Below the pieces are notes generated by a model. That model made no database searches. It worked only from the letters and a program-made list of their open reading frames with translations, and was not told where the DNA came from. Below, one piece after another: positions 44,501 to 54,890 of a DNA stretch of 64,000 bases (position 1 is the stretch's first letter; every line of letters begins with the position of its first letter). The position numbers and the translations under genes were made by a program. This DNA comes from Glycine soja. Lineage: Eukaryota; Streptophyta; Magnoliopsida; Fabales; Fabaceae. Location of the stretch: NCBI RefSeq assembly GCF_004193775.1, contig NC_041018.1, positions 35,594,913 through 35,658,912 on the forward strand, given 5' to 3'.

Positions 44501-45628
44501 AAGTCCATCTATGGATTGAAACAAGCCTCCCGCCAATGGTATTTAAAATTTCATGAGGTCATTTCTTCATTTAGCTTTGAAGAGAATGTCATGGATCACT
44601 GTATATACCAGAAGGTCAGTGGGAGTAAGATTTGTTTCCTTGTATTATACGTAGATGACATTCTGCTTGCGACTAATGATAAGGGTATGCTATATGAGGT
44701 GAAACAATTTCTCTCAAAGAACTTTGATATGAAGGATATGGGAGAGGCATCTTATGTCATAGGCATAAAGATCCATAGAGAAAGATCTCGAGGCATTTTA
44801 GGCTTGTCTCAAGAAACCTATATCAACAAAGTTTTAGAGAGATTTAATATGAAAGATTGTTCACCAAGTGTAGCTCCCATTGTGAAGGGTGACAAACTTG
44901 CTTTGAGTCAATGCCCCAAAAATGATTTTGAGCGGGAACACATGAAAAATATTCCATATGCTTCAGCAGTCGGAAGCCTTATGTATGCTCAGGTTTGCAC
45001 TAGACCTGATATTGCATTCGCTGTTGGAGTTTTGGGAAGATATCAAAGTAATCCAGGTATTGACCACTGGAAAGCTGCAAAGAAAGTGATGAGATATCTT
45101 CAAGGAACAAAAGATTACATGCTCATGTACAGACAAACTGATTGTCTGGAAGTGATTGGCTACTCCGACTCAGACTTTGCTGGTTGCGTTGATTCACGAA
45201 GATCAACATCTGGTTATATTTTTATGTTAGCCAGTGGAGTTGTATCTTGGAGAAGTGCCAAACAAACCTTGACTGCTACTTCCACTATGGAGGCTGAGTT
45301 CGTTTCTTGTTTTGAGGCTACCTCGCATGGTGTATGGTTGAAGAGTTTCATATCTGGCCTTAGAGTTGTGGACTCTATTTCTAGGCCATTAAAGTTGTAT
45401 TGTGACAACTTTGCTGCAGTGTTTATGGCTAAAAACAACAAAAGTGGAAGTCGAAGTAAGCACATCGACATCAAGTACTTAGCCATAAGAGAACGTGTTA
45501 AAGAAAAGAAAGTGGTCATTGAACACGTTAACACTGAGTTAATGATTGCTGATCCTTTAACTAAAGGCATGCCACCAAAGAATTTTAAGGATCATGTAGT
45601 ACGAATGGGACTTGGTTCCATGATGTAA
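41504..45628 (+). CDS. gag-pol: Copia Gag-Pol polyprotein, intact
   Basis: Encodes Gag, protease, integrase, reverse transcriptase and RNase H in one frame (1,374 codons from 41504; the conserved Gag begins at Met 26, 41579, which is the likelier initiator unless the leader intron is used). Numbering from 41504: Gag about 26-230; zinc knuckle with C259, C262, H267, C272; protease WWIDSGST with D306; integrase HHCC H444, H449, C475, C478 and catalytic D504, D565, E610; reverse transcriptase YVDD 1049-1052; RNase H acidic residues around D1222, E1263 and D1301; end motif ADPLTKGMP. No stop or frameshift. It would make a cDNA in cytoplasmic particles and integrate it in the nucleus. There is no envelope gene. 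The first 25 residues overlap the predicted intron and are probably not translated. Confidence 0.95.
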   Translation: MAKHDICLVSNFLNEHVCLFAVSQSMNISCDLPILKGDNYKVWKERVLLHLGWMDIDYAIRKDEPPAITETSEPDAVDLYEKWERSNRLSVMFIKTNISASIRGSVDQYDKVRDLLKAIDEQFTTSEKSLASTLIMQFSSIKLTGTRGVREHIMRLRDIVAQLKTLEVTMSESFLVHFILCTLPQQYTPFKISYNTHKDKWSINELMTMCVQEEERLIMEEGEKVNLTTSNSGKDRKKSVGTNKGKIPTQPTIKKESKCFFCKKKGHMKKDCPKFKSWFEKKGTPFAFVCYESNMINVNHNTWWIDSGSTIHVSNTLQGMESLRKPVGSEQCIYSGSRMSSHVEAIGTCVLVLSSGFKLHLEKVFYVPSFCKNLISVSKLAPLGFYFNFTDFGFNLLNKSEIIGCGQLVDGLYSIELQNDATSMHVSVGLKRCIVNEESSMLWHRRLGHISIERIKRLVNEGVLSTLDFADFETCVDCIKGKQTNKSKKGAKRSSNLLEIIHTDICCPDMDANSPKYFITFIDDYSRYMYLYLLHSKNEALDAFKVFKAEVEKQCGKQIKIVRSDRGGEYYGRYTEDGQAPGSFAKFLQEHGIVAQYTMPGSPDQNGVAERRNRTLLDMVRSMRSNVKLPQFLWIDALKTAAYILNRVPTKAVSKTPFELFKGWKPSLRHIRVWGCPSEVRIYNPQEKKLDPKTITGYFIGYAERSKGYRFYCPSHNTRIVESRNAKFLENDLISGSDQFQNISSERDHCEAEPSGTSNRLVVIPTPQVKMGVRQPVIEVPQAVESDHVDRVVCEEQHDDIEQTDEEPVEQVPQQDDQTTLRRSTRIKKTAIPSDYVVYLQESDYNIGAENDPETFSQAMSSKESNLWYNAMRDEMDSMTSNQVWDLVELPVGVKAIGCRWVFKTKKDSEGNIERHKARLVAKGFTQREGIDYRETFSPVSKKDSLRVILALVAHFDLELHQMDVKTAFLNGDLEEEVYMKQPEGFLSSVGEHLVCKLNKSIYGLKQASRQWYLKFHEVISSFSFEENVMDHCIYQKVSGSKICFLVLYVDDILLATNDKGMLYEVKQFLSKNFDMKDMGEASYVIGIKIHRERSRGILGLSQETYINKVLERFNMKDCSPSVAPIVKGDKLALSQCPKNDFEREHMKNIPYASAVGSLMYAQVCTRPDIAFAVGVLGRYQSNPGIDHWKAAKKVMRYLQGTKDYMLMYRQTDCLEVIGYSDSDFAGCVDSRRSTSGYIFMLASGVVSWRSAKQTLTATSTMEAEFVSCFEATSHGVWLKSFISGLRVVDSISRPLKLYCDNFAAVFMAKNNKSGSRSKHIDIKYLAIRERVKEKKVVIEHVNTELMIADPLTKGMPPKNFKDHVVRMGLGSMM

Positions 45629-45897
45629 TTTCATTGTACGTACATTTGTTATTTTCAATGAAACTCTTATTCAGTTAGATATTTTCTCATATCGTTTTGT
45701 GCACATATTTATTTATTTCGAGAAAAATCATTCAGTTTAGATATAGAATAAACATATGGTTTATTCATTAAGTTGAGAGCTAGTGTTGAGAGACTCGATA
45801 TATTGTGGTACATGGAAGATACTACTCATCATCAGAGGACCTATCGCCATGACTCATATATTATGTTTCTTGTTATGGTTGATGTTGAGTTAAATGG

Positions 45898-45911
45898 ACC
45901 AAGTGGGAGAA
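45898..45911 (+). other. Polypurine tract of the copia element
   Basis: CCAAGTGGGAGAA directly before the 3' LTR start at 45912; GTGGGAGAA is the likely plus-strand primer. Confidence 0.75.
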
Positions 45912-46423
45912 TGTTAGAGGCCCACGTTATGTGCACGTTGCACATTCCTTTATATTTTATTATTTTGGAAAAATTTGTTACTTCTGAATCTGGTCCATTT
46001 TCCATCCACATTCATCCCATATCTTTGCAAAATATATTTGCAACTACCTTCAGTAACAAATCACGTACCCATCATCTCACGTACTGATAACTTCTTATCT
46101 CACGTCTGATAACTTCCTATCTCACGTTCTGATAACAAGTTGAGAGAGCTCTGTGATGGACAGACTCTATAAATAGGATGGGGTGCTCTCAGTTTTGTAT
46201 CACCAAACCCACTTCTCTATTCAGAAAAAATACACCATCTATTCAGAGTGAGTAAGGGTCTGGAAGAACAAAACTGTCTTTCAGGTTTGTGTGTGAGCCG
46301 CTTCTCGTTCGATTTGCAATGGCTGGAGGTACGCTTGTAATTCCTTTTAATTTCCGCTGTTTGATCTAAATATGCTATTTAAATTTATTTGCATGTTTAG
46401 ATCAGTGTATGTATATTTTTACA
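45912..46423 (+). repeat. 3' LTR of the copia element
   Basis: 512 bp, no difference from 39841-40352 found by eye. The open frame at 45773-46087 that enters it has no coding meaning. Confidence 0.95.
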
Positions 46424-46976
46424 GAAATCATATATATACATATGAGAGAGAGGATACTGATGCAATCACCAACCATCCTATTAACCACACAATTTTAATC
46501 AAATCATGTACATGTAATATATTTTTCCAATCAAACAAAATATCATTGGTTAAGACCATGTTTCGATAAGTTTGTCCATAAACACTTATAAGAGAAGAGA
46601 ATGAAAAGAAAAAATGAAATAATTTTCTCCCATAAGTTAAAATCAACTTTTTGAAGAAGCCAAACAATTTTGTTTTTTTTACTCAGCAAATTATTTGTAT
46701 TATATATGAAGGGCACAAAGGGTGCCCCAACCTATATACAAGATGAGACCAATCACCCGATGCAAAAAATTCAACCATCCCCTACAGGTTACAGAATATT
46801 AATATGCTAATTTTAACTTCTCCAAAAGCTCATTTTACTAATGCACAAGTTAAATTTAGCTTATAGAATAAAATTTTATGCTTGTTATCTTATTCTCCTA
46901 TATAAATATTTATAGAGAAGTTGATCCAAACAAAATTGCATATTAACTTTGAGAATATGTATATTGCAAAGCTTAC
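46424..46976. other. CACTA interior to the right of the copia insertion
   Basis: Begins with the right target duplication GAAAT. AT-rich, no coding signal. Confidence 0.5.
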
Positions 46977-47180
46977 TTCACTGCGGAATTCCTTGTCCAT
47001 GACACCTACTGAAACCCCTCCATGAGGTGCTCCAACAAGCATAACGGAACAAATCCATATAAGTTTCTCCAACATCTGCTTTTGAAACACCTCCTTGTCA
47101 AGAACCTGGCTTTTAAACATACATAAGCGTGCAATTATAGTCTCTAAGGTTGCTATGATTTTAGCCCATAACCAAGTTAA
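46977..47180 (-). pseudogene. Captured 68-codon exon, unrecognised gene
   Basis: Minus strand between a CTGCAG acceptor and a GTAAGC donor. Encodes a stretch including QKQMLEKLIWICSVMLVGAP and GVSVGVMDKEF. Open throughout with good splice sites, so a captured exon is likely. Gene not recognised. Confidence 0.45.
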
Positions 47181-47252
47181 CTGCAGGGATTTCAATTTGA
47201 AGATTTAAGTAAATCCAGGGGCTGACTAGTATGTATGACAGTAAAAAGAAGA

Positions 47253-47425
47253 AACCTTGCAAGAGCACTAAATCAATAGGGGTTTCTCCAATTTGCAACA
47301 ATGAGTCCTTCAAGATTGGTATCAGTCCTACCATCAATAGGGGTTTCTCCAATTTTGGACAAAGCAAAATAAGCCAACACCTGGTTTGCATCTTCCAAAC
47401 CTTTGCTCTCAAGCCACGACTCCAT
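47253..47425 (-). pseudogene. Captured exon with internal direct repeat, unrecognised gene
   Basis: Minus strand, following a TTCCAG acceptor: encodes MESWLESKGLEDANQVLAYF then ALSKIGETPI. A 21-bp phrase containing GGAGAAACCCCTATTGAT occurs twice (about 47279-47299 and 47334-47354 on the plus strand), a local duplication that shifts the frame and leads to a stop. It may be the exon before 46977-47180 in the same source gene. Confidence 0.4.
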
Positions 47426-47699
47426 TATTCCGTTCTGGAAGAACACTAAATCTGCGGCACGACCAATAAGAACTCCTTAATACCGACAACATTGTCCAAC
47501 CAAACCCAATGGAGGAAAAAAACTACTTACCACCCCATCTAGAAAAAAGTGTAGATTGAACGGCGGTAACTGAACGCTGGCCGAAGATGTTCGACGATGG
47601 GGCGAGGCGATGAAGAAGATAGCTACAAAGGAGACGATGACCTCAAGGAGGGTTGAAGGTTGTGCACGTAGTCCAGTAGTGAGTGAGGGCACGAGCCAA

Positions 47700-47968
47700 T
47701 TGGTTTCATGTCGGGCAAGTCTAAGACGGTGCTTTCCAAAAACATGGTGGAAAAGCAGTGTTCAAAGACAGTCTTTTCTAGCACTGTCTTTGTTGACGAA
47801 GTTCTTAATTACAAAAATATCACCGCTTAAGCAACTACGACGGTGTAGCAATCAAACGTCGTTGTAGAAGTTAAATATTTACATAAATGTCACCATGCAG
47901 CCTACTACAACGTTTATAATGCCACTGACCTTGAAGGTGTGTCGTAAAAAAGCCTTTTTTTAGTAGTG
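47700..47968. repeat. Right subterminal and terminal repeats of the CACTA element
   Basis: TCTAAGACGGTG, CACTGTCTTTG, CTACGACGGTG and ACGTCGTTGTAG copies lead to GTCGTAAAAAAG and TTTTTTTAGTAGTG at 47968. These mirror the left end. Confidence 0.8.
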
Positions 47969-49529
47969 ACAGAGAGCTTCAAAGAAATGGAAAGTACGAC
48001 TAATATAAGATTTATTCTTTATTGATTTATTCCTCCTGAAAAAACACAATACTTTTTTTTACTGGAAAAACACAATACATTTAAATGGTCCCAAGTGATG
48101 CCAATAATAAATAATTATTATTTATACGTTAACATTATATTATTTTAATAAAAATAAAACCTATAATTTATAAAATAAATATCTAAGTTCAACCAATATA
48201 TTCTTTTAATAATTTTGGTTTAGGACATGTTTAGGCTTCCTAAGCCATTCATAACACAAACACAAACAAATTAACCAACAAAATCACAAATTTTTAGCAA
48301 TATTAAATCACAATTAAATTATCTTTATTTTTTTACCATATAATTCTTATCTCATTTTATTATGAATCAAAATGTTTGTTAAGTCAAAAGGCATTTACAT
48401 GTTAAAGACGAATCAAGACTCCTAATTGTTTTGATTAAATGTCAATAAATACAAATGATAAAAGTTGTATCAGATATGCTATTAAATTATGATTTGTATT
48501 TGCACGTCTAAAGTTTGAGACAATACACTTATAAGACGATCTGGTATAACATTTAAGAAATTTATTTAATACTTTGTGTATGAGATTCTTTCATGCAAAA
48601 AATATTCTCTTAGGATATGTCAAACTCCTACGAAGAATAAATGAAATCCATATGTTGGTCCCATTAAAAGGTGTGCTTTGTTGTTGCAGACCTACTTGAT
48701 GAAAGAAGTGACTTATTTGCTAAATTACAAGACAAATTAACTTTTCAGCATGGACTTTGCATGAATAAAAGATGTGCATTTAATGCAAGCATTAAATTTT
48801 TCAACAGACTTAAGATTTCAGACGAAGAACAGAGTGAAGAATCCAATCGAGACAACATACATATACTTAGAGATGAAGGTTATATATGAAACAATTTCTG
48901 AAGAAACAAGACACAAATCATCTATGCAATATTATTCTTTAATTTTTTCTTGTAAATTCTTGTAAAGATACTGAGCTCATAAAACAGATTATTCTACACC
49001 TTGAGAGAAAAGACTAAAAGTGTTGAGTGATATATTCATCTTTAAGACGATCACATATTTAGGTAGTGCGTAAACAAATCTTGTTGATTTTTTTAGAGTT
49101 AGCAATGGCTTGGTATGACAAAGAATACCATGTTTAAGTCAAGTTTGAGGTAGAGCTTGCAAGCGTAAGAAGTGGCAGTGAGTAATACTTGTAACTTTCA
49201 TAAGTTAGTGAAACCTTGGTAACCGCCTGGAACTGAAAGCAGTCTTAAGTTTATGACGAACCAGTATAATTCTTTGTGTATTTCTCTCTTTTGCTTGAAT
49301 TTATTTTTAAATTTTATATCTTGTTTTTTTTTACAAAGAAAACTGCTTTTATCATTGTCTAACACAATCTGATCTCCAAGTGTTTTAGGTCTATTTACAT
49401 CAAACAATAAATGTGTTATCAGTCTTAGAAAAGTTATTAAATTTTCAAAAACACAATTCAACATCTCTTCTTGTGTTATTTGCTTCTGCAATGCTGAATA
49501 CAAGGAATTACATGATTAATAGAGTATAG
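47969..49529. other. Gene-free AT-rich region
   Basis: Begins with the ACA target duplication. The open frame 48671-48889 has a plausible coding look in places but no recognised motif and no splice context; I do not call it. Confidence 0.35.
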
Positions 49530-49950
49530 GCTAGGGAACAATGAAGTCATCCTTGCTAACTCATGAGCAACTCCATTAGCAGCTTACCTCTTAACAAATC
49601 CTATTCCATAGGATGAATGAGCAACTAAAATATTTCTACATTCAACAACAATATTTCTCAATTTTTTCTGTCCCCACATGCAGTATTTATCTCGCCAGCT
49701 ATCATTTTACAATCTAATATAAACACTACATGATTCAAATTTATTGTAGCTACAAAATGAAGTCATTAATAAACCCCATGTTTCACTTTCTTGAACGTCC
49801 ATGCATTGTTGTCTCCACAATGTCATTGCTTAAACCAATCCCCCTTGCTCATCATGAACACACAAACCAATTCTAGTGGTATCACAAATCATATGGAAGC
49901 TAGAATCCATGTTGCATTTGAGTCATTCATGTTCTGATTTTCACTGACCT
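49530..49950 (-). pseudogene. LINE RNase H fragment, heavily mutated
   Basis: On the minus strand, across frame changes, pieces read CVHDEQGG, QESETWGLLMTS and GFVKR-stop-AANGVAHELARMTSL. These are the RNase H and tail motifs of plant non-LTR retrotransposons. Several stops and shifts make it dead. Confidence 0.5.
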
Positions 49951-50204
49951 TCAATGATAGGGTTTTGAGTGTCAATTTTCCCCACCTAATCTTTTGTCTA
50001 TACACACTTCCAACTCTACTAAAGCTCCTCCCCTCTCCTAACCACAAATTCACTTGGGACGTCTTATTTTTTTAGACCTTGTCATTGCTCCTCCTCTAAA
50101 TGCTTCATCGCAAGACGGTCATTTGATATTTCGTTTCTTAATATACTTTCAAAAATAAGGTGAAGAAGAACTCCTTACATGATTTGGTCTGTAACAAGAC
50201 CTCC

Positions 50205-50450
50205 TTCAATCAACTCGACTTTTAACTATTAAGTTTAGTTTTTAATTATTAGAACATATGTAAAAGATATTAATGGATCCACCTTCCTTAAGAGTTAAAA
50301 GATACAACAGTTGAAGAATGTTTTTACATATTTGAAATACTCAAAATCTCCACCCTTGATTTTGGAGTTCAAAAAATGATTTACATATTAGAATATATAT
50401 CATCGTTGGTGAATGATGGGTTAATGAAACATTTAAAGATTGCTAATAAT
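50205..50450 (+). repeat. Second copy of the TOPLESS-related gene's upstream region
   Basis: Matches 24360-24600 with moderate divergence (shared ATGGATCCAC, TTCCTTAAGAGTTAAAAGAT, GGTGAATGATGGG). No TOPLESS exon follows within several kb, so this is an orphaned promoter segment of a lost or displaced duplicate. Confidence 0.7.
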
Positions 50451-51204
50451 TAATAGAGAAAAAAATATGATCAACCCTTGCATAAATTATTCATAATTGA
50501 AATTTTTTGGCATTTCAAATGAGTGACTATTTTTAATTATGTATCTACAATCTTAACAATTAATTATTTTTTATAAGGCAAATAATATTATTAATATAAC
50601 AAAAAGGGTACCAGGATCAGTTATCAGAAGAGAATGGTGACTTTCGAGACATCATTCTGCATATAACTAACTCTCCCCACAATTAATCAAGCAAGAAGAA
50701 ACTTACTTTAAAAAAAAACTACTCGTGTACTATCATATATCAACAACTTCCCTAATCTCACCTCTAACAGATAGCAATCACCACTAAGGATTGTTGAATA
50801 ATTAAATTTTGCATGATATTGATATTGTTTTATAACCAAAACTGATTTTAAAAATAAAATGAAAATGTAAGGAGATAATGAGGAAAAATAAATGGAAAAC
50901 ATATTATTTTAAATTTAAATTTAAACTAGACTTAATTGTCACTTGTCAGCTTGATGTGGATGTGATCATTAGTATTTGCTTCACATTTTGCTAATAAAAA
51001 AAATGATACATCGATTATAAAGATTTAATTTAAGTTTTTTATAAAGATAAATATGACAGTTAAAAATACTTTTATAAGATAATTTGTATAAAGAGGAGAC
51101 AAATAAAGTTCTAATTAAAAATATAAAATAATTTTTATATATATAGGCAAAATTATTAAATACTATACAAGCATAAAAAATATAAGATAATTTATATATA
51201 TATA
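50451..51204. other. AT-rich sequence without genes
   Basis: No coding signal or repeat structure recognised. Confidence 0.4.
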
Positions 51205-51677
51205 GGCAAAATTGCATTTTTTGGTCCCCTAATTGTCTCCAATTTTGGTTTTGGTCCCCATTTTAAATTATTGACACATTTAGTTCTCCAATTATGTTCC
51301 ATCCTGTAAATGTGGTTCCCAAGTCTAGATTTAGACGTTGACTATTACAAAGGAATATTGACTATCACATGTTACATTTTGATTGAATGATGACTGTCAT
51401 GTGTCAAGTTCTGATTGGATGTTGACTCCATGGATGATGAAAATGTATTGTTGTTATTCGCGTCTAATCAGAACATGACATGTGACAGTTATCGTCCAAT
51501 TAGAATGTGACACGTGACAATCAGTATTCCTTTGTAGCAGTCAACGTTTAAATTTGGACTTGAGACCCACATTTACAGGATTGAACATAAGTGAAGAACT
51601 AAATGCATCAATAATTTTAAATGGGGATCAAAATTGAAATAGGAAACAAGTAGGGAGACCAAAGATGCATTTTTGCC
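51205..51677. mobile_element. Fold-back MITE with long inverted repeats
   Basis: Starts GGCAAAATTGCATTTTTTGG and ends ATGCATTTTTGCC; the arms match in inverted orientation for about 220 bp each (for example GTTGACT..TACAAAGGAATA against the right side), leaving almost no unique middle. Both flanks are TA-rich (TATATA), which hides the target duplication. The family is known to me as common in legumes; its transposase superfamily is uncertain. Confidence 0.75.
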
Positions 51678-52220
51678 ATATATATATATATATATATATA
51701 TATTATGTGTGTATATATAATCAACTAATGTAATTCGCTTATTCAAATTTAATAATAACTATAACATTTATAAATATATTTATAATATATAAATTTATTA
51801 AAAAATACTTATAACACTACATATTTTTAAATGTAAAAAATTATTTTTGCAAGAGTAAATCTATGTATATAGATGAGTTTTCGTTGTATTGCATATACAA
51901 TTGTATGTGATCACAGTGGGAGCATGTATTGTTTGTAAACAAAAGGGCTAATTTGGACCGATAACATAGTGTATTTTAATTTTATTTCTAACTATGGCAT
52001 TTATATATTTTTTAATATTGTGAAATAGAATTAAATTTAAAAATAATATGTATTTATAGTAAAGAATTGATAAAATATAATTATAGATCAAAGATTTAAT
52101 TTGAAACAATTCTAAATATTAATAGAGATATTAATCAATAATAATAGATTTATTATGAGTTTTTTGCATTAAGAAATTTGATAAGGTTACAAGTTATTTT
52201 CAGTATAAAATCAACTAATA

Positions 52221-52295
<75 letters not shown>

Positions 52296-52619
52296 TATAT
52301 ACAAATATTTCAAAGCTTCAGTGATGAATAATTTATCATTGGTAATAAAAAGTAAAGAACTATTTATTAGTCCCCACTAATATGATGGAATTGTAAACTA
52401 ATATAAAATAAATAACTATTTTCTAATTATTTCTATTATAATGAAATTATATTCATCATTATAATAGATGTATTAAATATCCATTATAAGTTAATAAATA
52501 ATTATATCTCAAATAATTAGTGATAAAAAATTTATCAATCGATAAAAATAAGTGATTATTCATGCAATACTTACTAATATGCTATAATATTCTTGAAAAT
52601 AAATGCTTGTTCGCTAGTA
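51678..52619. other. AT-rich sequence with microsatellites
   Basis: Includes (TA)n near 51680-51703 and a (TTA)n run followed by (TGA)n at about 52223-52293. No coding signal. Confidence 0.5.
52223..52293. repeat. Compound microsatellite (TTA)n(TGA)n
   Basis: About 14 TTA units followed by about 9 TGA units. Confidence 0.9.
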
Positions 52620-53440
52620 CACTGATAAAAAAAATATTTATTAAGTTTAATATATGCTACAACCTTACAATAAGAGGAACAAGTTCTTCATTAATATATT
52701 ATATTAGTGACAAATTATTTGGTCACTTATAATGAAATTTTCGTAAAGTTTTATAATTTGGCCACTATTAAAAAAATTAGTAACATTTTATAATTTGGTC
52801 ACTATTGCAAATAATAGTAGTGACAAACTAAAAATTAGAGACAAATGATATATAATTATTGACTAATTGCATATATGTCACTAAAAGTTATATTTCTTGT
52901 AAGACTTACTATGATTACATAGTTATGTGACAAAAGCCACAAAATTAACCTCACCAATTTCAATAATGCTCAAATCAGGTACAAGGTGATGGTTTTGTCC
53001 TTCAAGCAATTCCTAGAAACTCACAAAAAATTATTGAAACTCATTTTTAATGAATAAGTGAAGAGATATTTCAAGTGTGAAGAATCAATGAAGTATGATT
53101 TGAATTGTTTTATACAAACTTGTTTCCAATACTACACTAGTGAAAAAGAAGAAATCAAGGAGTTACACTCATCTTAAAATGCAGGAAAATGAAACCAAAG
53201 AAGTGATTTAAACACAAGCTTATTTTATAGATGCCAAGAGTAATACCATTATCTATTTGGTATATTGAAACTCAAGTAAATTATTCAATGTTGTCGTTTT
53301 TAGTGACTAAAATTTAATGATGAAAGTAAAATTTGTCACTAATAATATATTATTTATCACTAAATTTTATTTTGTGGCTAATATTATTTATAACAATGAC
53401 GAAAAGACAAGTTGTCACTAGTTTGTCACAATTGTATTTT
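52620..53440. mobile_element. Possible DNA transposon relic with GTGACAAA repeats
   Basis: Multiple copies of AGTGACAAA / TTTGTCACTA in both orientations at both ends (52705-52880 and 53300-53432) resemble subterminal repeats of a non-autonomous DNA transposon; ACACTGATAAAAAAAA near 52619 could be its left end. Right end not fixed. Confidence 0.35.
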
Positions 53441-54480
53441 AACCCTAATGTCTTAGGTGAAAAAGTCTAAGTTATTTAGAGATTAATTCCCAGTATATTG
53501 GCAAATCAATCCAGATAATCAACATTGCGTTTAAGAATCAAAAGGAGCCTAATTGGCATTGAACTATGTCTAGAATCAATCCCAATTAGGTATACTCTTC
53601 AGTTTGAGAATCAAAATACGTTGACTAAACTCTAGTTTCCTAAGATCAAATTATAGGTGATGAATCTAAAATAAGCATTAAGAGAAGAAGAGGAATAATA
53701 AAAATTGAATAACTATATTAAAGGAGAAAATTACATGAACTTAGTTCAATTTCTTATATGTATTATGCTTAATTTGCTCCCAAATGCCCTCCTCAATTGC
53801 ACTTTTGTTGTTTTATAATCTGATATGGGCTTGGGCCTGACAGGAGCGGCTCCCCAAACGTGAGAATCATCTCGTTCAAGCATGCCCTTCTTATTAATCT
53901 CAGTTTAGCTACCGATTATCATTACTTAAGCGCCCAAAATGTTGCATTTAAGTGAGGTCTTCGTGTTCAACCTTTACCTTGCCTACCTCGCTTAAGCCTT
54001 TTAAAGTTTTTGCTTAAGCGAGGCTCCCCAGTGAATCCAAGGTTGTTCTCTTACTTAGCTCACTTAAGCCTCACTTAATTTGTTCATGCTTTGCAAGCTT
54101 AACTTCATCAATTATCTTCATAATTCCCCTCGCTCAAGCACTCAAGATGACTTGCTTTAGTGAGGCATGTCAATGTTTCTTGGGTTTGATTCTGACTTGG
54201 CTTGCTTAAGCACATAGTATGCAACACTTAAGCGAGAAGAGCTTGGTTTCTTCAATAACTTTTCCTGCTAAAACTCCACAAAAACATCAAAAAAGTCCTA
54301 AAAAAACCTAAAATTCTAGAGTTCCAATGTGATTATTCAAAATTCACCCCAATCTTAAGGTAAAACAAGGCTCCATGTATTAGAAATGTTCCATAATCAC
54401 CTACAATCATATGTAAAATTAAAGTATATTTGACGATTACCAACTATCAAAGTATTTGTCATTTATTAATAGTACTAATT
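53441..54480. mobile_element. Probable LTR relic with GCTTAAGC palindromes
   Basis: Between 53925 and 54235 the palindrome GCTTAAGC and near variants (CTTAAGCG, CACTTAAGC) occur at least seven times, a pattern I know from legume retroelements. No ends, primer site or coding region found. Confidence 0.35.
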
Positions 54481-54509
54481 ATTACAAATTATACTTAAAA
54501 TGCAGGATG

Positions 54510-54890
54510 TTATAAAGACAAATCTCTACAAAAAATATACATATTAGAAGAATTAATAAATTTTTAAATTCCTAACTTAAATCTCAAGGTCATATTTTAA
54601 AATATTGAAGTGTTACATTTCTCTTCTTCTTTTTAAGAATTTTGTCTTCAAGATTAGATTACTAAATTTAAGTGTTCACTTCTTGACTGTATAGATTTCT
54701 TATCTTCAAGTTAGAAGTAATAATTTTCTTCTTCTTCTTTTTTTAAAAATAACCTATTTGACTCTTACATCATTTCCTATTATATATCAATCTCACTTTT
54801 GTTTTGTTTTGGAGACTCCAAAATTAATGAGCCTCAAATGTAAGATATACCTTTAAATCTCGGGTGCCTTTTAAAATTCGTTTAAATATG
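54510..54890. repeat. Second copy of the TOPLESS-related gene's downstream block
   Basis: Matches 30880-31240 (AATAAATTT..CTTAAATCTCAAGGTCATA, TTGTCTTCAAGATTAGATTA). With 50205-50450 it frames where a duplicate gene body once lay; the 4 kb between contain no TOPLESS exon. Confidence 0.55.

Larger units (their letters stand above)
39841..46423 (+). mobile_element. Full-length Ty1/copia retrotransposon, very young
   Basis: 6,583 bp with two 512-bp LTRs that I found identical on reading, matching 5-bp target duplications (GAAAT), a consensus primer site, an uninterrupted gag-pol frame with all catalytic motifs, and a purine-rich tract before the 3' LTR. It is inserted inside the gene-fragment CACTA element. 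Identical LTRs and an intact frame mean recent insertion and possible current activity. The pol order integrase before reverse transcriptase makes it Ty1/copia; I do not assign a lineage. Confidence 0.95.
34165..47968. mobile_element. Complete gene-fragment-carrying CACTA transposon (Pack-CACTA / Tgm-Express type)
   Basis: Left end CACTACTAAAAAAA and right end TTTTTTTAGTAGTG are inverted copies; just inside, both read ACGAC next to a T or A run. Three-base target duplications ACA flank it (34162-34164 and 47969-47971), the CACTA hallmark. Both ends carry subterminal repeats of one family (GACGGT, CGTCGT, TCTAAGACGGTG). Total 13.8 kb, about 7.2 kb after removing the nested copia element. I see no transposase, so it is non-autonomous. 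The interior holds exon-like pieces of several host genes in both orientations. Soybean CACTA elements with captured gene pieces (Tgm-Express) are established; this one's cargo is not known to me. Confidence 0.8.

Noticed and set aside
45773..46087. 104-codon frame at the end of the copia element
   Set aside because: Runs from untranslated sequence into the LTR; same sequence in the 5' LTR has no coding role.
46890..47195. 101-codon minus frame as an independent gene
   Set aside because: Only 46977-47180 looks coding and it is bounded by splice sites; it is an exon fragment within a CACTA element.
48671..48889. 72-codon frame as a small gene
   Set aside because: No motif, no splice context, no conserved neighbour; length within chance in AT-rich DNA.
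53925..54235. GCTTAAGC cluster as an operator array
   Set aside because: Irregular spacing and retroelement-like context; better explained as an LTR repeat.
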